Below are positions 42,749-51,640 of a DNA stretch of 64,000 bases, piece after piece; the first letter of the stretch is position 1; each line of letters begins with the position of its first letter. The notes beneath the pieces were generated by a model. The model made no database searches, was not told where the DNA came from, and saw only the letters and a list, made by a program, of their open reading frames with translations. A program made the position numbers and the translations under genes. The stretch comes from Polymorphum gilvum SL003B-26A1 (GTDB lineage Bacteria > Pseudomonadota > Alphaproteobacteria > Rhizobiales > Stappiaceae): contig NC_015259.1 in the NCBI RefSeq assembly GCF_000192745.1, positions 3,549,001 through 3,613,000 of the forward strand. Direction: 5' to 3'.

Positions 42749-44083
42749 TCAGCCGCGCGGCAGGGCTTCGAGGAAGACGACCGGTTCGCCGCGCGACGGC
42801 GTTTCGAGCGCCCCTTCCCACATGACCTTGTGGCCGCGCACGACGGTGCCGACCGGCCAGCCGGTGACCGCGACGCCGTCGTAGGGCGTCCAGCCGCATT
42901 TGGAGGCGATCCAGTCGTTGCGGATGGTCTCGCGCCGTTTCAGGTCGACGACCGTGAAGTCTGCGTCATAGCCGATCGCGATGCGGCCCTTGCGGGCGAT
43001 CTGGAACAGCCGCGCCGGGCCGGCGCTGGTCATGTCGACGAAGCGGGCAAGGCTCATGCGACCGGCATTGACGTGGTCGAGCATGATCGGCACCAGGGTC
43101 TGCACGCCGGTCATGCCCGAGGGCGAGGCGGGATAGGGCTTCTGCTTTTCTTCCAGCAGATGCGGCGCGTGATCGGAGCCGAAGATGTCGAGCAGGCCCT
43201 GGGACAGGCCCCACCACAGGCGGTCGCGGTGGTGCGGCGCGCGCACCGGAGGGTTCATCTGCACCAGGGTGCCCAGGCGGGCATAGGCCTCGTCGGTCAG
43301 CGTCAGGTGGTGCGGAGTGACCTCGATGGAGGCCACGTCCTTGTGGGCGACGAGGAAGTCGACCTCCTTCGCCGTCGACAGGTGCAGGATATGGATCCTG
43401 GCGCCGGTCTCGCGGGCGATGCGCACCAGGCGCTGCGTGCACTGGAGCGCGGCGATCTCGTCGCGCCAGACCGGATGCGAGCGCGGATCGTCCGCCAGCC
43501 GCTCGCCGAGGCGCTCGCGCAGGCGGAACTCGTCCTCCGAATGGAAGGCCGCACGCCGGCGCGCGGCCGACAGGATCGCCCTCACCCCGCTGTCGTCCTC
43601 GACCAGGAGATCGCCGGTCGACGAACCCATGAACACCTTGATGCCGGCCGCACCCGGCAGCCGTTCGAGCTCGGGAATGTCGGCGACGTTGTCGCGCGTG
43701 CCGCCGACCCAGAAGGCGAAGTCGCAGTGCATGCGGTGGCGGCCCATGCGGACCTTGTCGGCAAGCGCCGCCTCGGTGACGGTGAGCGGGTTGGTGTTGG
43801 GCATCTCGAACACGGCGGTGACGCCGCCCATGACCGCCGCGCGCGAGCCCGATTCGAGGTCTTCCTTGTGGTCGAGGCCGGGCTCGCGGAAATGCACCTG
43901 GCTGTCGATCACGCCGGGCAGGACGTGCAGGCCGGTGCAGTCGACCGTCTCGGCCGCCTGGCCCGGATCGAAGCTGCCAAGGCCTGCGATACGCCCGCCG
44001 CGCACGGCGACGTCGCGCAGGCCCGCGCCGTCCTGGTTGACCACGGTGCCGCCCTTGAGGATCAGATCGTAGGTCTCGGTCAT
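42749..44083 (-). CDS. Dihydroorotase (type I, amidohydrolase family)
   Basis: A 444-residue amidohydrolase of the dihydroorotase/allantoinase group, which in pyrimidine synthesis interconverts carbamoyl-aspartate and dihydroorotate. Metal-site regions are visible: VHFREPG, EVTPHHLTLTDE, HILHLST and DIFGSDHAPH. The usual HxH at the start of the first motif reads SQVH (Gln62 in place of the first His), so one metal ligand is changed; this variant is seen in some alphaproteobacterial members. It stands alone, not beside pyrB. AAGGAGG precedes the ATG. Confidence 0.88.
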   Translation of the reverse strand: MTETYDLILKGGTVVNQDGAGLRDVAVRGGRIAGLGSFDPGQAAETVDCTGLHVLPGVIDSQVHFREPGLDHKEDLESGSRAAVMGGVTAVFEMPNTNPLTVTEAALADKVRMGRHRMHCDFAFWVGGTRDNVADIPELERLPGAAGIKVFMGSSTGDLLVEDDSGVRAILSAARRRAAFHSEDEFRLRERLGERLADDPRSHPVWRDEIAALQCTQRLVRIARETGARIHILHLSTAKEVDFLVAHKDVASIEVTPHHLTLTDEAYARLGTLVQMNPPVRAPHHRDRLWWGLSQGLLDIFGSDHAPHLLEEKQKPYPASPSGMTGVQTLVPIMLDHVNAGRMSLARFVDMTSAGPARLFQIARKGRIAIGYDADFTVVDLKRRETIRNDWIASKCGWTPYDGVAVTGWPVGTVVRGHKVMWEGALETPSRGEPVVFLEALPRG

Positions 44084-44239
44084 CGCGGGATCGGCCTCCT
44101 TCGCCGGCATGTCGGTGTCGCTGCGGCTTATACCCGGCCGGCCCGGCAAGGACCAGTGGCGACGCGCGTACCCTTGCCGACGCTGCGCCGCCGGACTATG
44201 TCGGCGGGTGACATACGTGCTTTCCCGGAGGCCACGCCG

Positions 44240-45127
44240 ATGACCGCAGCCCGATACGCCCTTCTCGCCAGCCGCGGCGTCGTCGAGGTCGGCGGTCCGG
44301 AAGCGCATCACTTCCTGCAGAACCTGATCACCTGCGACATGGACAAGGCCGCCGAGACCGGCGCCGGCTACGGCGCGCTGTTGACACCGCAGGGCAAGAT
44401 CCTGTTCGACTTCCTGATCCTGAAGGACGGCGAGCGCTATCTGCTCGACACGCCGCGTGCGGCCGTCGCCGATCTGGTCAAGCGGCTCGTCTTCTACCGG
44501 TTGCGCGCCAGGGTCGAGATCGCCGACCGGAGCGAGGACCTGGCCGTCGCCGCGCTGTGGGGCACGGACGAAGCCCCCTCGGGCGCCGGCTCCGCGGTGC
44601 GCGACCCGCGCCTGCCCGTTCTCGGTTTTCGCCTCGTCGGCCCGCGCGAGGGACTGGCGCGGACGCTTGCCGCTGCCGGCGCCGAGGACGCCGGCGAGGC
44701 CGGCTGGCAGGCGCACCGCATCCGTCTCGGCGTGCCGGAGGCCGGTGCGGACTTCGCCCTCGGCGACGCCTTCCCGCACGACGCCGACATGGACCAACTG
44801 TCGGGCGTGTCGTTCCGCAAGGGCTGCTATGTCGGCCAGGAGGTGGTGTCGCGGATGGAGCACCGCAGCACCGCGCGCCGGCGCGTCGTCAAGGTCAGCG
44901 GGCAGCAGCCGCTGCCCGAAGCGGGCACGCCGATCACCGCCGACGGCAGGCCGGTTGGCACGCTCGGCTCCTCCACAGGCGGCGACGGGCTCGCCCTCGT
45001 GCGCCTTGACAAGGTGAAGGCCGCCCTCGACAACGGCGTCTCGCTGGAATGCGGAGCCGTGCCGCTCGCCGTCGCCCTGCCCGAGTGGGCCCGGTTCGGC
45101 TGGCCGGAGGCCGCTTCCGACACCTGA
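44240..45127 (+). CDS. ygfZ: YgfZ/GcvT-like folate-binding protein
   Basis: A 295-residue protein of the YgfZ/IbaG57-type family that assists iron-sulphur cluster enzyme function, using tetrahydrofolate. The signature KGCYVGQEVVSRMEHR is intact, with FLQNLITCDM and GALLTPQGKILFD upstream. The ATG at 44240 follows CCGGAGG. It starts a run of four plus-strand genes (YgfZ, HD, phosphatase, NadQ) with short gaps. Confidence 0.92.
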   Translation: MTAARYALLASRGVVEVGGPEAHHFLQNLITCDMDKAAETGAGYGALLTPQGKILFDFLILKDGERYLLDTPRAAVADLVKRLVFYRLRARVEIADRSEDLAVAALWGTDEAPSGAGSAVRDPRLPVLGFRLVGPREGLARTLAAAGAEDAGEAGWQAHRIRLGVPEAGADFALGDAFPHDADMDQLSGVSFRKGCYVGQEVVSRMEHRSTARRRVVKVSGQQPLPEAGTPITADGRPVGTLGSSTGGDGLALVRLDKVKAALDNGVSLECGAVPLAVALPEWARFGWPEAASDT

Positions 45128-45153
45128 CCGACGCCGCTCCCGGACCCGACGCC

Positions 45154-45816
45154 ATGGCCGCCGACCGACCCGACCTGCCCCCGCGCGCCTGGCAGAGGAT
45201 GCTGTCCGGACGCCGGCTCGACCTGCTCGACCCCTCGCCCCTCGACGTCGAGATCGCCGATATCGCGCACGGCCTCGCCCGCGTCGCGCGCTGGAACGGC
45301 CAGACCCGGGGCGACCACGCCTTCTCGGTCGCCGAGCACTGCCTGCTGGTGGAGGACATCGCCCGGCGGCTGCGGCCGGACCTGGCGCCGCAGTGGCGAC
45401 TCGCGGTGCTGCTGCACGACGCACCCGAATATGTCATCGGCGACATGATCTCGCCGTTCAAAGCGGTTATGGGCGGCGACTACAAGGCAGTCGAGCACCG
45501 GCTGCAGGAAGCCATCCACGTCCGTTTCGGCCTGCCGGCGCGGCTGCCCGAGACGGTCCGCAAGCTGACCAAGCGCGCCGACATCATCGCCGCCTATTTC
45601 GAGGCGGTCGAACTAGCCGGTTTCGACGACGCGGAAGCTGGGCGCCTGTTCGGCCGGCCGCGCGGATTTCCGCTCGATGCCTTCGGCCAGCCGCGGCTCG
45701 GCCTCGTGCCCTTGCCCGCCGCCCAGGCGCAAGGCGCCTTCCTCGATCGCTTCCGCGACATCGAAACCCGCCGGGAACTTGCGGACAAGTGCAGAAACCG
45801 CGCCCACGGACGGTGA
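45154..45816 (+). CDS. HD-domain hydrolase (YfbR-like)
   Basis: A 220-residue HD-superfamily phosphohydrolase, likely acting on nucleotides. His62 (SVAEHCLLV) and the HD pair His88-Asp89 (VLLHDAPEYVIGDMISPF) are the metal ligands. The order resembles 5'-nucleotidase YfbR proteins, although it is annotated in most genomes only as HD family hydrolase. It is 26 bases after ygfZ and likely co-transcribed. Confidence 0.9.
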   Translation: MAADRPDLPPRAWQRMLSGRRLDLLDPSPLDVEIADIAHGLARVARWNGQTRGDHAFSVAEHCLLVEDIARRLRPDLAPQWRLAVLLHDAPEYVIGDMISPFKAVMGGDYKAVEHRLQEAIHVRFGLPARLPETVRKLTKRADIIAAYFEAVELAGFDDAEAGRLFGRPRGFPLDAFGQPRLGLVPLPAAQAQGAFLDRFRDIETRRELADKCRNRAHGR

Positions 45817-45866
45817 CGTGACGGCAAGACGCAGGTACGCTTCCCCAAACCGGTCATCGATTGTCC

Positions 45867-46373
45867 ATGCTTTACGTCTGTCCCCTGTCCCGCCTGAAGG
45901 AAACCGTCGACCGCTCCGGCGCCTCGCATCTGGTCAGCCTGATCAATGCCGACACGCATGTGGAGCGTCCCGACCGGATCGGCCCGGACCGGCACCTGTT
46001 TCTTGGCTTCAACGACATCGTCGACCCCGTCGAGGGGCTGATTCCGCCGGGCGAGGCCCATGTCGCCAGCCTGCTGCGCTTCGTGCGCGACTGGGATCGG
46101 TCGGCGCCGATGGTGATCCACTGCTGGGCCGGCATCAGCCGGTCGACCGCAGGCGCCTTCATCGCCGCCTGCGCCCTGGAGCCGGAGCGCGACGAGGCGG
46201 AGCTGGCGGCGGAGCTGCGCGCCCGGGCGCCGTCGGCGACGCCCAACGGGCGGCTAATCGCCATGGCCGACCGCCTGCTCGCGCGCGACGGACGCATGAT
46301 CGACTCGGTGCGCGACATCGGCCGCGGCGCCACCGCCTTCGAGGGGACGCCGTTCGTCCTGCCCATCGGCTGA
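45867..46373 (+). CDS. Dual-specificity-type tyrosine phosphatase
   Basis: A 168-residue protein with the phosphatase P-loop HCWAGISRST (Cys86, Arg92), the catalytic H-C-x5-R. It is short and has an N-terminal MLYVCPLSRLKETVD like many bacterial homologues of unknown substrate. The ATG at 45867 is chosen over a TTG six bases earlier. It lies 50 bases after the HD gene and 10 before the NadQ gene. Confidence 0.9.
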   Translation: MLYVCPLSRLKETVDRSGASHLVSLINADTHVERPDRIGPDRHLFLGFNDIVDPVEGLIPPGEAHVASLLRFVRDWDRSAPMVIHCWAGISRSTAGAFIAACALEPERDEAELAAELRARAPSATPNGRLIAMADRLLARDGRMIDSVRDIGRGATAFEGTPFVLPIG

Positions 46374-46383
46374 GGAGACGCTC

Positions 46384-47367
46384 ATGAGCCTCGACACCGC
46401 GACGATCGAAATCGGCCTCAACGCCGTCATCGTCGCGGTTTCGGGCGGCATGCCGCAGGTCGTCGCCGTCGCGGGCACCCGGCCGGGAGAACCCGACGGC
46501 CTGCCCTTCGGCCCGTTCGACCCTCTGCGCCACCGCACCTTCGAGATCGGACTGCGCTCCTGGATCGATGACCAGACAGCGCTCTCGGTCGGTTACGTGG
46601 AACAGCTCTACACCTTCGGCGATCGCGGCCGGCACATGACGCGCGGGGATACCGGCCCGCATGTCGTCTCGGTCGGCTACCTGGCGCTGACGCGGCAGAG
46701 CTGCGGTTCCGACGAGGTGTTGTCACGGCATCATTCGTCCTGGCGATCCTGGTACGACTATTTCCCGTGGGAGGACTGGCGCCAGGACCGGCCCGACATG
46801 CTCGACGCCGAGATCCTGCCGGCGCTGCGCGACTGGGCGCGGCACACCCCGCCGGCCGACACGCCGCTGCGCGCGCTCGGCCGCCAGGAGCGCCTGCTGC
46901 TCGCCTTCGGCCAGGACGGTGTCGGCTGGGACGAGGAACGCGCGCTCGACCGCTACGAACTCCTCTATGAAGCGGGCCTGGTCGAGGAGGCGCTGCGCGA
47001 CGGCCGCCCGGCGGCGACCGAGCGTCCCGGCCTGCCGAAATTCGGCCGGCCGATGCGCTTCGACCACCGCCGGGTGCTGGCGACCGCGATCTCGCGCCTG
47101 CGCGCCAAGCTGAAGTACCGGCCGGTGGTGTTCGAACTGATGCCGGAGACCTTCACGCTGACCGAGCTGCAGCAATCGGTGGAAGCGATCTTCGGACGCC
47201 ACTTGCACAAGCAGAACTTCCGCCGTCTGGTCGAGAACGCCGAACTGGTCGAGCCGACCGGGGCGACGTCGACGGCGACCGGCGGCCGGCCGGCGGCCCT
47301 GTTCCGCTTCCGCCGCGAGATCCTGAAGGAACGCCCGGCGCCCGGCCTGCGCGTCGGCGGACGCTGA
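46384..47367 (+). CDS. nadQ: NadQ-like NAD regulator (NUDIX-related domain plus winged helix)
   Basis: A 327-residue protein with an N-terminal NUDIX-like domain in which the catalytic Nudix box is lost (no REUxEE after GPFDPLRHR) and a C-terminal winged helix (FTLTELQQSVEAIFGRHLHK, then GGRPAALFRF), the layout of NrtR-type and alphaproteobacterial NadQ repressors. NadQ is known to control nadABC in Hyphomicrobiales, and nadABC begins 3 kb away with two palindromic GCTC-N5-GAGC sites in front. The effector is expected to be NAD or a related nucleotide. Confidence 0.8.
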   Translation: MSLDTATIEIGLNAVIVAVSGGMPQVVAVAGTRPGEPDGLPFGPFDPLRHRTFEIGLRSWIDDQTALSVGYVEQLYTFGDRGRHMTRGDTGPHVVSVGYLALTRQSCGSDEVLSRHHSSWRSWYDYFPWEDWRQDRPDMLDAEILPALRDWARHTPPADTPLRALGRQERLLLAFGQDGVGWDEERALDRYELLYEAGLVEEALRDGRPAATERPGLPKFGRPMRFDHRRVLATAISRLRAKLKYRPVVFELMPETFTLTELQQSVEAIFGRHLHKQNFRRLVENAELVEPTGATSTATGGRPAALFRFRREILKERPAPGLRVGGR

Positions 47368-47567
47368 GGCGTCCCGACCACCGCCACGCTTAACCATGAT
47401 CCGGGCATTCCGGCAAACCCGACGCAGCGTTCCAGCGCCCTCCGGCGGCATTAACGGAGTTTCAAGGTTAAGCGCCGACACTCGTCTCGTTCATTGCGGG
47501 TAACCGTCCGTTTACGAACCAGGGTCGGTGTAGCGCGGCCCGGTGTCGAGTTGGAGACGCGTAGCGT

Positions 47568-48785
47568 ATGTCTGGTTCCGAGTACCGCCGCCCGAAGCGG
47601 CGCCAGCCGCGCCGGCGGTCCGGGCGCAGAGCCGCCCTGCTTCTCAGCCCGCTCGCCTTCTTCGGCCTCACGGCCTCGATCGGCGTCCAGGACGTCAACG
47701 GCCTGATCGCGGCGAACCAGTCGGCGGCGCCGAAATGGATGGCAGCCCTCGAAGCCGCGCCGCACGCGTCGTCGTTCGCGCCGACGCTGACCATGACGCC
47801 GAGCGCCGGCGACCCGGGCAATCCCCTCGCCGGTCCGCAGGTCGCCCTGACCTCGGCCGCCCCCGGCACCCAGGAGGCGATCATCCGCGGCCTGGAAAGC
47901 GTCGCCCGCGATGTGTTGCCGACCGAAATTCCCGACGAGATCCGCATCAATCGCGCCAGGAAGGGCGACCGCTTCATCACCAGGGCGCCGGACCGGGAGA
48001 TGCTCGACCGCGCCGCCGGTTCCGTCTACACGCTGCCGAGCCTGATCGGCGACGGCGCGGAGGCCGACCTGCCGCGCGTCGCCTTCGTCAAGCCGGAACC
48101 GCTGACCCGCACGCAGTCGACCATGCTGGCCAAGGCCGGCAGGACCGGCGACGGCACCGGCGCACCGCTCGACCTGCAGAAGGTGATGATGGCGCGCAAC
48201 GCCGCGGCGGCGAGCTTCTCGCTCGTCTCCGCCTATGCGCCCGAGACGGCGGAGGACATCCGCGAGCCGTTCAACGCCCTGTTCGGCGCCCAGTACGAGC
48301 AGGATCCGCCGCCGCCGGAAGATCCCAACAACCCGCACTGGTGGGCGCAGCGACCGCTGCCGCTGTCGGTGAGCGAGCCGAAGGAACAGCGCTGCCTCGC
48401 CGAGGCGATCTATTTCGAGGCGCGCGGCGAGTCCGAGGAGGGCCAGGTCGCCGTCGCCCAGGTGGTGCTCAACCGGGTCAAGAACCCGTCCTATCCCAAC
48501 AGCATCTGCGAGGTCGTCTACCAGAACCGGCACAAGCGCAACCGCTGCCAGTTCTCCTTCGCCTGCGACGGCATCCCGGACCGAATCGCGTCCCAGGACG
48601 CCTGGGCGCGCGCCCAGCGCCTCGCCAAGGAAGTGGTCGGCGGCAAGCAGTATCTGAAGATGGTCGACGCCTCGACCCACTACCACGCCACCTACGTCAG
48701 CCCGCGTTGGGCCAACCAGATGTCCAAGCGCGGCAAGATCGGCCTGCACATCTTCTACAAGACGCACGCCGGCGGCTGGAACTGA
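47568..48785 (+). CDS. Cell wall hydrolase, SleB-like (Hydrolase_2)
   Basis: A 405-residue protein with an Arg-rich N-terminus, one hydrophobic segment (ALLLSPLAFFGLTA), a long variable region and a C-terminal SleB-type domain (about 270-405): QRCLAEAIYFEARGESEEGQ, VVLNRVKNPSYPNSIC and CQFSFACDG. It cuts peptidoglycan glycan strands (lytic amidase or transglycosylase type), anchored in the inner membrane. Its start follows TTGGAGACG. The 200 bases before it are the promoter region between nadQ and this gene, with no clear motif. Confidence 0.9.
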   Translation: MSGSEYRRPKRRQPRRRSGRRAALLLSPLAFFGLTASIGVQDVNGLIAANQSAAPKWMAALEAAPHASSFAPTLTMTPSAGDPGNPLAGPQVALTSAAPGTQEAIIRGLESVARDVLPTEIPDEIRINRARKGDRFITRAPDREMLDRAAGSVYTLPSLIGDGAEADLPRVAFVKPEPLTRTQSTMLAKAGRTGDGTGAPLDLQKVMMARNAAAASFSLVSAYAPETAEDIREPFNALFGAQYEQDPPPPEDPNNPHWWAQRPLPLSVSEPKEQRCLAEAIYFEARGESEEGQVAVAQVVLNRVKNPSYPNSICEVVYQNRHKRNRCQFSFACDGIPDRIASQDAWARAQRLAKEVVGGKQYLKMVDASTHYHATYVSPRWANQMSKRGKIGLHIFYKTHAGGWN

Positions 48786-48801
48786 GCCGTCCGGCGGTCG
48801 C

Positions 48802-50037
48802 TCACCCGGCCGCCGACAGGCGCTCGACCGGCTTTTCCGCGATCGGCCAGTGGATCACCGCAGCGGCGAGGCCGAGGGCGATGCCCATCCACCAGATGGC
48901 GTCGTAGGAGCCGGTCTCGTCATAGAGCCGGCCGCCCAGCCAGACGCCGAGGAACGAGCCGATCTGGTGGGAGAAGAACACGAAGCCGAACAGTGTCGCC
49001 ATGTAGCGCGGGCCGAACATGACGGCGACCAGGCCGGAAGTCGGTGGCACGGTAGACAGCCACAGCAGGCCCATGACGGCGGCGAACACCATCACCGTCA
49101 GCGGCGAGGCCGGCACCAGGATGAAGACCAGGATCGCGACCGCGCGGGCGAAATAGATCAGCGACAGGAAGTGCGGCTTGGAATAGCGCCCGCCGATATA
49201 GCCGGAGGCGAGCGAGCCGACGATGTTGCACAGGCCGATCAACCCGATCGCCCAGGCACCCCAGCGCGCGTCGAGTCCGAGATCGGCGATGTAGGGCGGC
49301 AGGTGCACGGTGATGAAGGCGACGTGGAAGCCGCAGACGAAGAAGCCGAGGGTAAGCAGAACGTAGCCGCGGGTGCCGAAGGCCTCGGCAATCGCCGCGC
49401 CGAGCTTCTGGTCGGCCGCCGTGCCCTGGAAGGCGGCGGCATCGGCCTTGCCGCGTAGCGGGATGGCGAGCAGCGGGATCGCCACCATCAGGACGGCGAA
49501 GACGACGAGCGTCTGCTGCCAGCCGACGGTCTCGATCAGGCCAATGCCGAGCGGGGCGAACAGGAACTGGCCGAGTGAACCGGAGGCGGTGCCGACGCCG
49601 AAGGCGAGCGAGCGCTTCTCGGGCGTGACCGTGCGCGCGAAGGAGGCCAGCACCAGCGAGAAGGACGAAAAGGCGACACCGAGGCCGATCAGGATGCCGC
49701 CGGAGACATGCAGCATGACCGGCGCTTCGGCCTCAGCCATCAGCAGCAGGCCAAGGCCGTAGAGGACGGCGCCGAGCGTCAGCGTCTTCCAGGTGCCGAA
49801 CCGGTCGGCCATCATGCCGGCGAGCGGCTGGCCGGCGCCCCAAAGCAGGTTCTGGATGGCGATGGCGAGAGCGAAGATTTCGCGGCTCCAGTCGCGCGCC
49901 TCGGTCATCGGCTGGAAGAACAGGCCCATCGCCGAACGCGGGCCGAAGGACAGCAGCGCGATAGCGCAGCCGCACAGGATGATCAGCGGAACGTTCGGAC
50001 CGGCCTTGGCGGACGCGGCGGCGGAAGTATGGGACAT
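48802..50037 (-). CDS. MFS transporter (oxalate/formate antiporter-like)
   Basis: A 411-residue protein with 12 predicted helices. Recognisable are RSAMGLFFQPMTEARDWSRE near helix 1, the MFS loop GMMADRFGTWKT after helix 2 and VASGYIGGRYSKPH-like at the second half. The general type is the OxlT/monocarboxylate MFS family. Substrate unknown. It is convergent with the SleB gene (16 bases between stops) and divergent from the nadA leader. Confidence 0.88.
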   Translation of the reverse strand: MSHTSAAASAKAGPNVPLIILCGCAIALLSFGPRSAMGLFFQPMTEARDWSREIFALAIAIQNLLWGAGQPLAGMMADRFGTWKTLTLGAVLYGLGLLLMAEAEAPVMLHVSGGILIGLGVAFSSFSLVLASFARTVTPEKRSLAFGVGTASGSLGQFLFAPLGIGLIETVGWQQTLVVFAVLMVAIPLLAIPLRGKADAAAFQGTAADQKLGAAIAEAFGTRGYVLLTLGFFVCGFHVAFITVHLPPYIADLGLDARWGAWAIGLIGLCNIVGSLASGYIGGRYSKPHFLSLIYFARAVAILVFILVPASPLTVMVFAAVMGLLWLSTVPPTSGLVAVMFGPRYMATLFGFVFFSHQIGSFLGVWLGGRLYDETGSYDAIWWMGIALGLAAAVIHWPIAEKPVERLSAAG

Positions 50038-50297
50038 GGTCGATTCCTTGCGGCCGGACCGGCGCGACGGGAGGGCCGTACTATGCTCAGGAATGCCGCG
50101 CAGGCAAAATCAATGTTTGTGAAACTCCCATCAGCACAACGGATGGACGCGTCCGCAGGTCCTTTGCCGTCTCAGCACCAGCTCGGCACCGGAACGCGAC
50201 TCCGAAGTCTAATGAATTGTTTTTCATGGGCATTCGAAAAAGGTCAGGGTGCGGCACTTTAGGCCTATGGATTTCCTGCGCAAACGGGCCTATATAA

Positions 50298-50310
50298 GCT
50301 CACAAAGAGC
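50298..50310. promoter_or_regulatory. NadQ-type operator, site 1
   Basis: GCTC-ACAAA-GAGC overlaps the 3' half of a TATATA -10-like box (50291-50296). It shares GCTC-N5-GAGC with site 2. A repressor bound here would block RNA polymerase. Confidence 0.5.
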
Positions 50311-50319
50311 AAAAGAAGG

Positions 50320-50345
50320 AATGGGACAAGGTCCCGTTTTCTTTT
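50320..50345 (+). terminator. Intrinsic terminator inside the nadA leader
   Basis: AATGGGAC-AAG-GTCCCGTT forms an 8-bp stem (one G-U pair) followed by TTCTTTT. It lies between the two operator sites, so a transcript begun at the TATATA box would end here unless antiterminated. GGGAC can also pair with GTCCC at 50394-50399 or 50413-50417 near the start codon. Confidence 0.7.
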
Positions 50346-50353
50346 ACCTCTAA

Positions 50354-50372
50354 TATGCTCAATCAGAGCATA
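50354..50372. promoter_or_regulatory. NadQ-type operator, site 2
   Basis: TATGCTC-AATCA-GAGCATA is a perfect 7-bp inverted repeat with a 5-base centre, 46 bases before the nadA ATG. It is the stronger of the two sites. A NadQ dimer is the likely binder, by context. Confidence 0.7.
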
Positions 50373-50417
50373 AAAGGAAGATCCCGGAAGGCGGGTCCCA
50401 GGAAAGGGAGAGGTCCC

Positions 50418-51515
50418 ATGGCCACGACACTGATTTCCACCCATGCCGGAGCCGAGGCGCGCTGCGATGCTCGCCGGGGCGCGGCGCTGGCTCTGGACCG
50501 CTTCGGCGCCGTCGAGCGGCCCGAACTCGCCTATACGCCCGAGGTGGCCCGCGAGACCGCGCCTGTCTACGAAAAGGTCAGGCACATCATCCCGCCGATC
50601 GAATGGCCGGCGCTGGCGCCGACCATCCATGCCATCAACAGGCTCAAGAAGGAGCGCAACGCGGTCATCCTGGCGCACAACTACATGACGCCGGAGATCT
50701 TCCACGGCGTTGCCGACGTGGTTGGCGACAGCCTGCAACTCGCCATCGAGGCGACGCGCACGGATGCCGAGGTGATCGTCCAGTGCGGCGTGCACTTCAT
50801 GGCCGAGACGTCCAAGATCCTCAACCCGTCCAAGACGGTGCTGATTCCCGACATGCGGGCCGGCTGCTCGCTGGCCGAATCGGTGACCGCCGCAGATGTG
50901 CGCGGCCTGCGCGAGCGCAATCCGGGCGTACCGATCATCACCTATGTCAACACGTCGGCGGCGGTGAAGGCCGAGTGCGACATCTGCTGCACCTCGTCCA
51001 ACGCGGTGCAGGTGGTGGAAAGCCTCGGCGTCGACCGGGTGTTCCTGATCCCGGACAAGTATCTCGCCGCCAACGTGGCGCGCCAGACCTCCGTGGAGGT
51101 GCTGACCTGGGACGGCGCCTGCGAGGTGCACGAGCGCTTCACCGCGCAGGAACTGCGCGACTACCGCAGGATCGACCCGGACGTGAAGATCATTGCCCAT
51201 CCGGAATGCCCGCCGGAGGTGGTTGCGGAGGCCGACTTCGCCGGCTCGACCGCGCACATGATCAACTGGGTCAAGACCCGGCGGCCGGCCAAGGTGATGA
51301 TGATCACCGAATGCTCGATGGCCGACAACGTCGCCAGCGAGACGCCGGAGGTAGAATACATCCGGCCGTGCAACCTGTGCCCGCACATGAAGCGCATCAC
51401 GCTGTCGAAGATCCTCGACGCGCTGGTCGAGATGAAGGAGGAGGTGCTGGTCGATCCGGACATCGCCGCCCGCGCACGCACCGCGGTCGAACGGATGATC
51501 AACCTCAAGAGCTGA
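50418..51515 (+). CDS. nadA: Quinolinate synthase
   Basis: A 365-residue 4Fe-4S enzyme that condenses iminoaspartate with dihydroxyacetone phosphate to quinolinate. Conserved segments include [50 protein letters not shown]-like, HPECPPEVV and the third cysteine region [10 protein letters not shown]. The last two regions and the first hold the three cluster cysteines. AAAGGGAGAGG precedes the ATG. It heads the nadABC operon. Confidence 0.96.
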   Translation: MATTLISTHAGAEARCDARRGAALALDRFGAVERPELAYTPEVARETAPVYEKVRHIIPPIEWPALAPTIHAINRLKKERNAVILAHNYMTPEIFHGVADVVGDSLQLAIEATRTDAEVIVQCGVHFMAETSKILNPSKTVLIPDMRAGCSLAESVTAADVRGLRERNPGVPIITYVNTSAAVKAECDICCTSSNAVQVVESLGVDRVFLIPDKYLAANVARQTSVEVLTWDGACEVHERFTAQELRDYRRIDPDVKIIAHPECPPEVVAEADFAGSTAHMINWVKTRRPAKVMMITECSMADNVASETPEVEYIRPCNLCPHMKRITLSKILDALVEMKEEVLVDPDIAARARTAVERMINLKS

Positions 51516-51640
51516 ATTGAATTGAGCCGAACCGGCCCCGGCCGGGCGGCGCGTCAGACGGGCGCGTTGTCCGGCCGCAGTTGTGCGGTGTAGACTCGCG
51601 TCGCGTCCTTTCCGCCGCACCCCGATCGAAAGCTCCTCCC

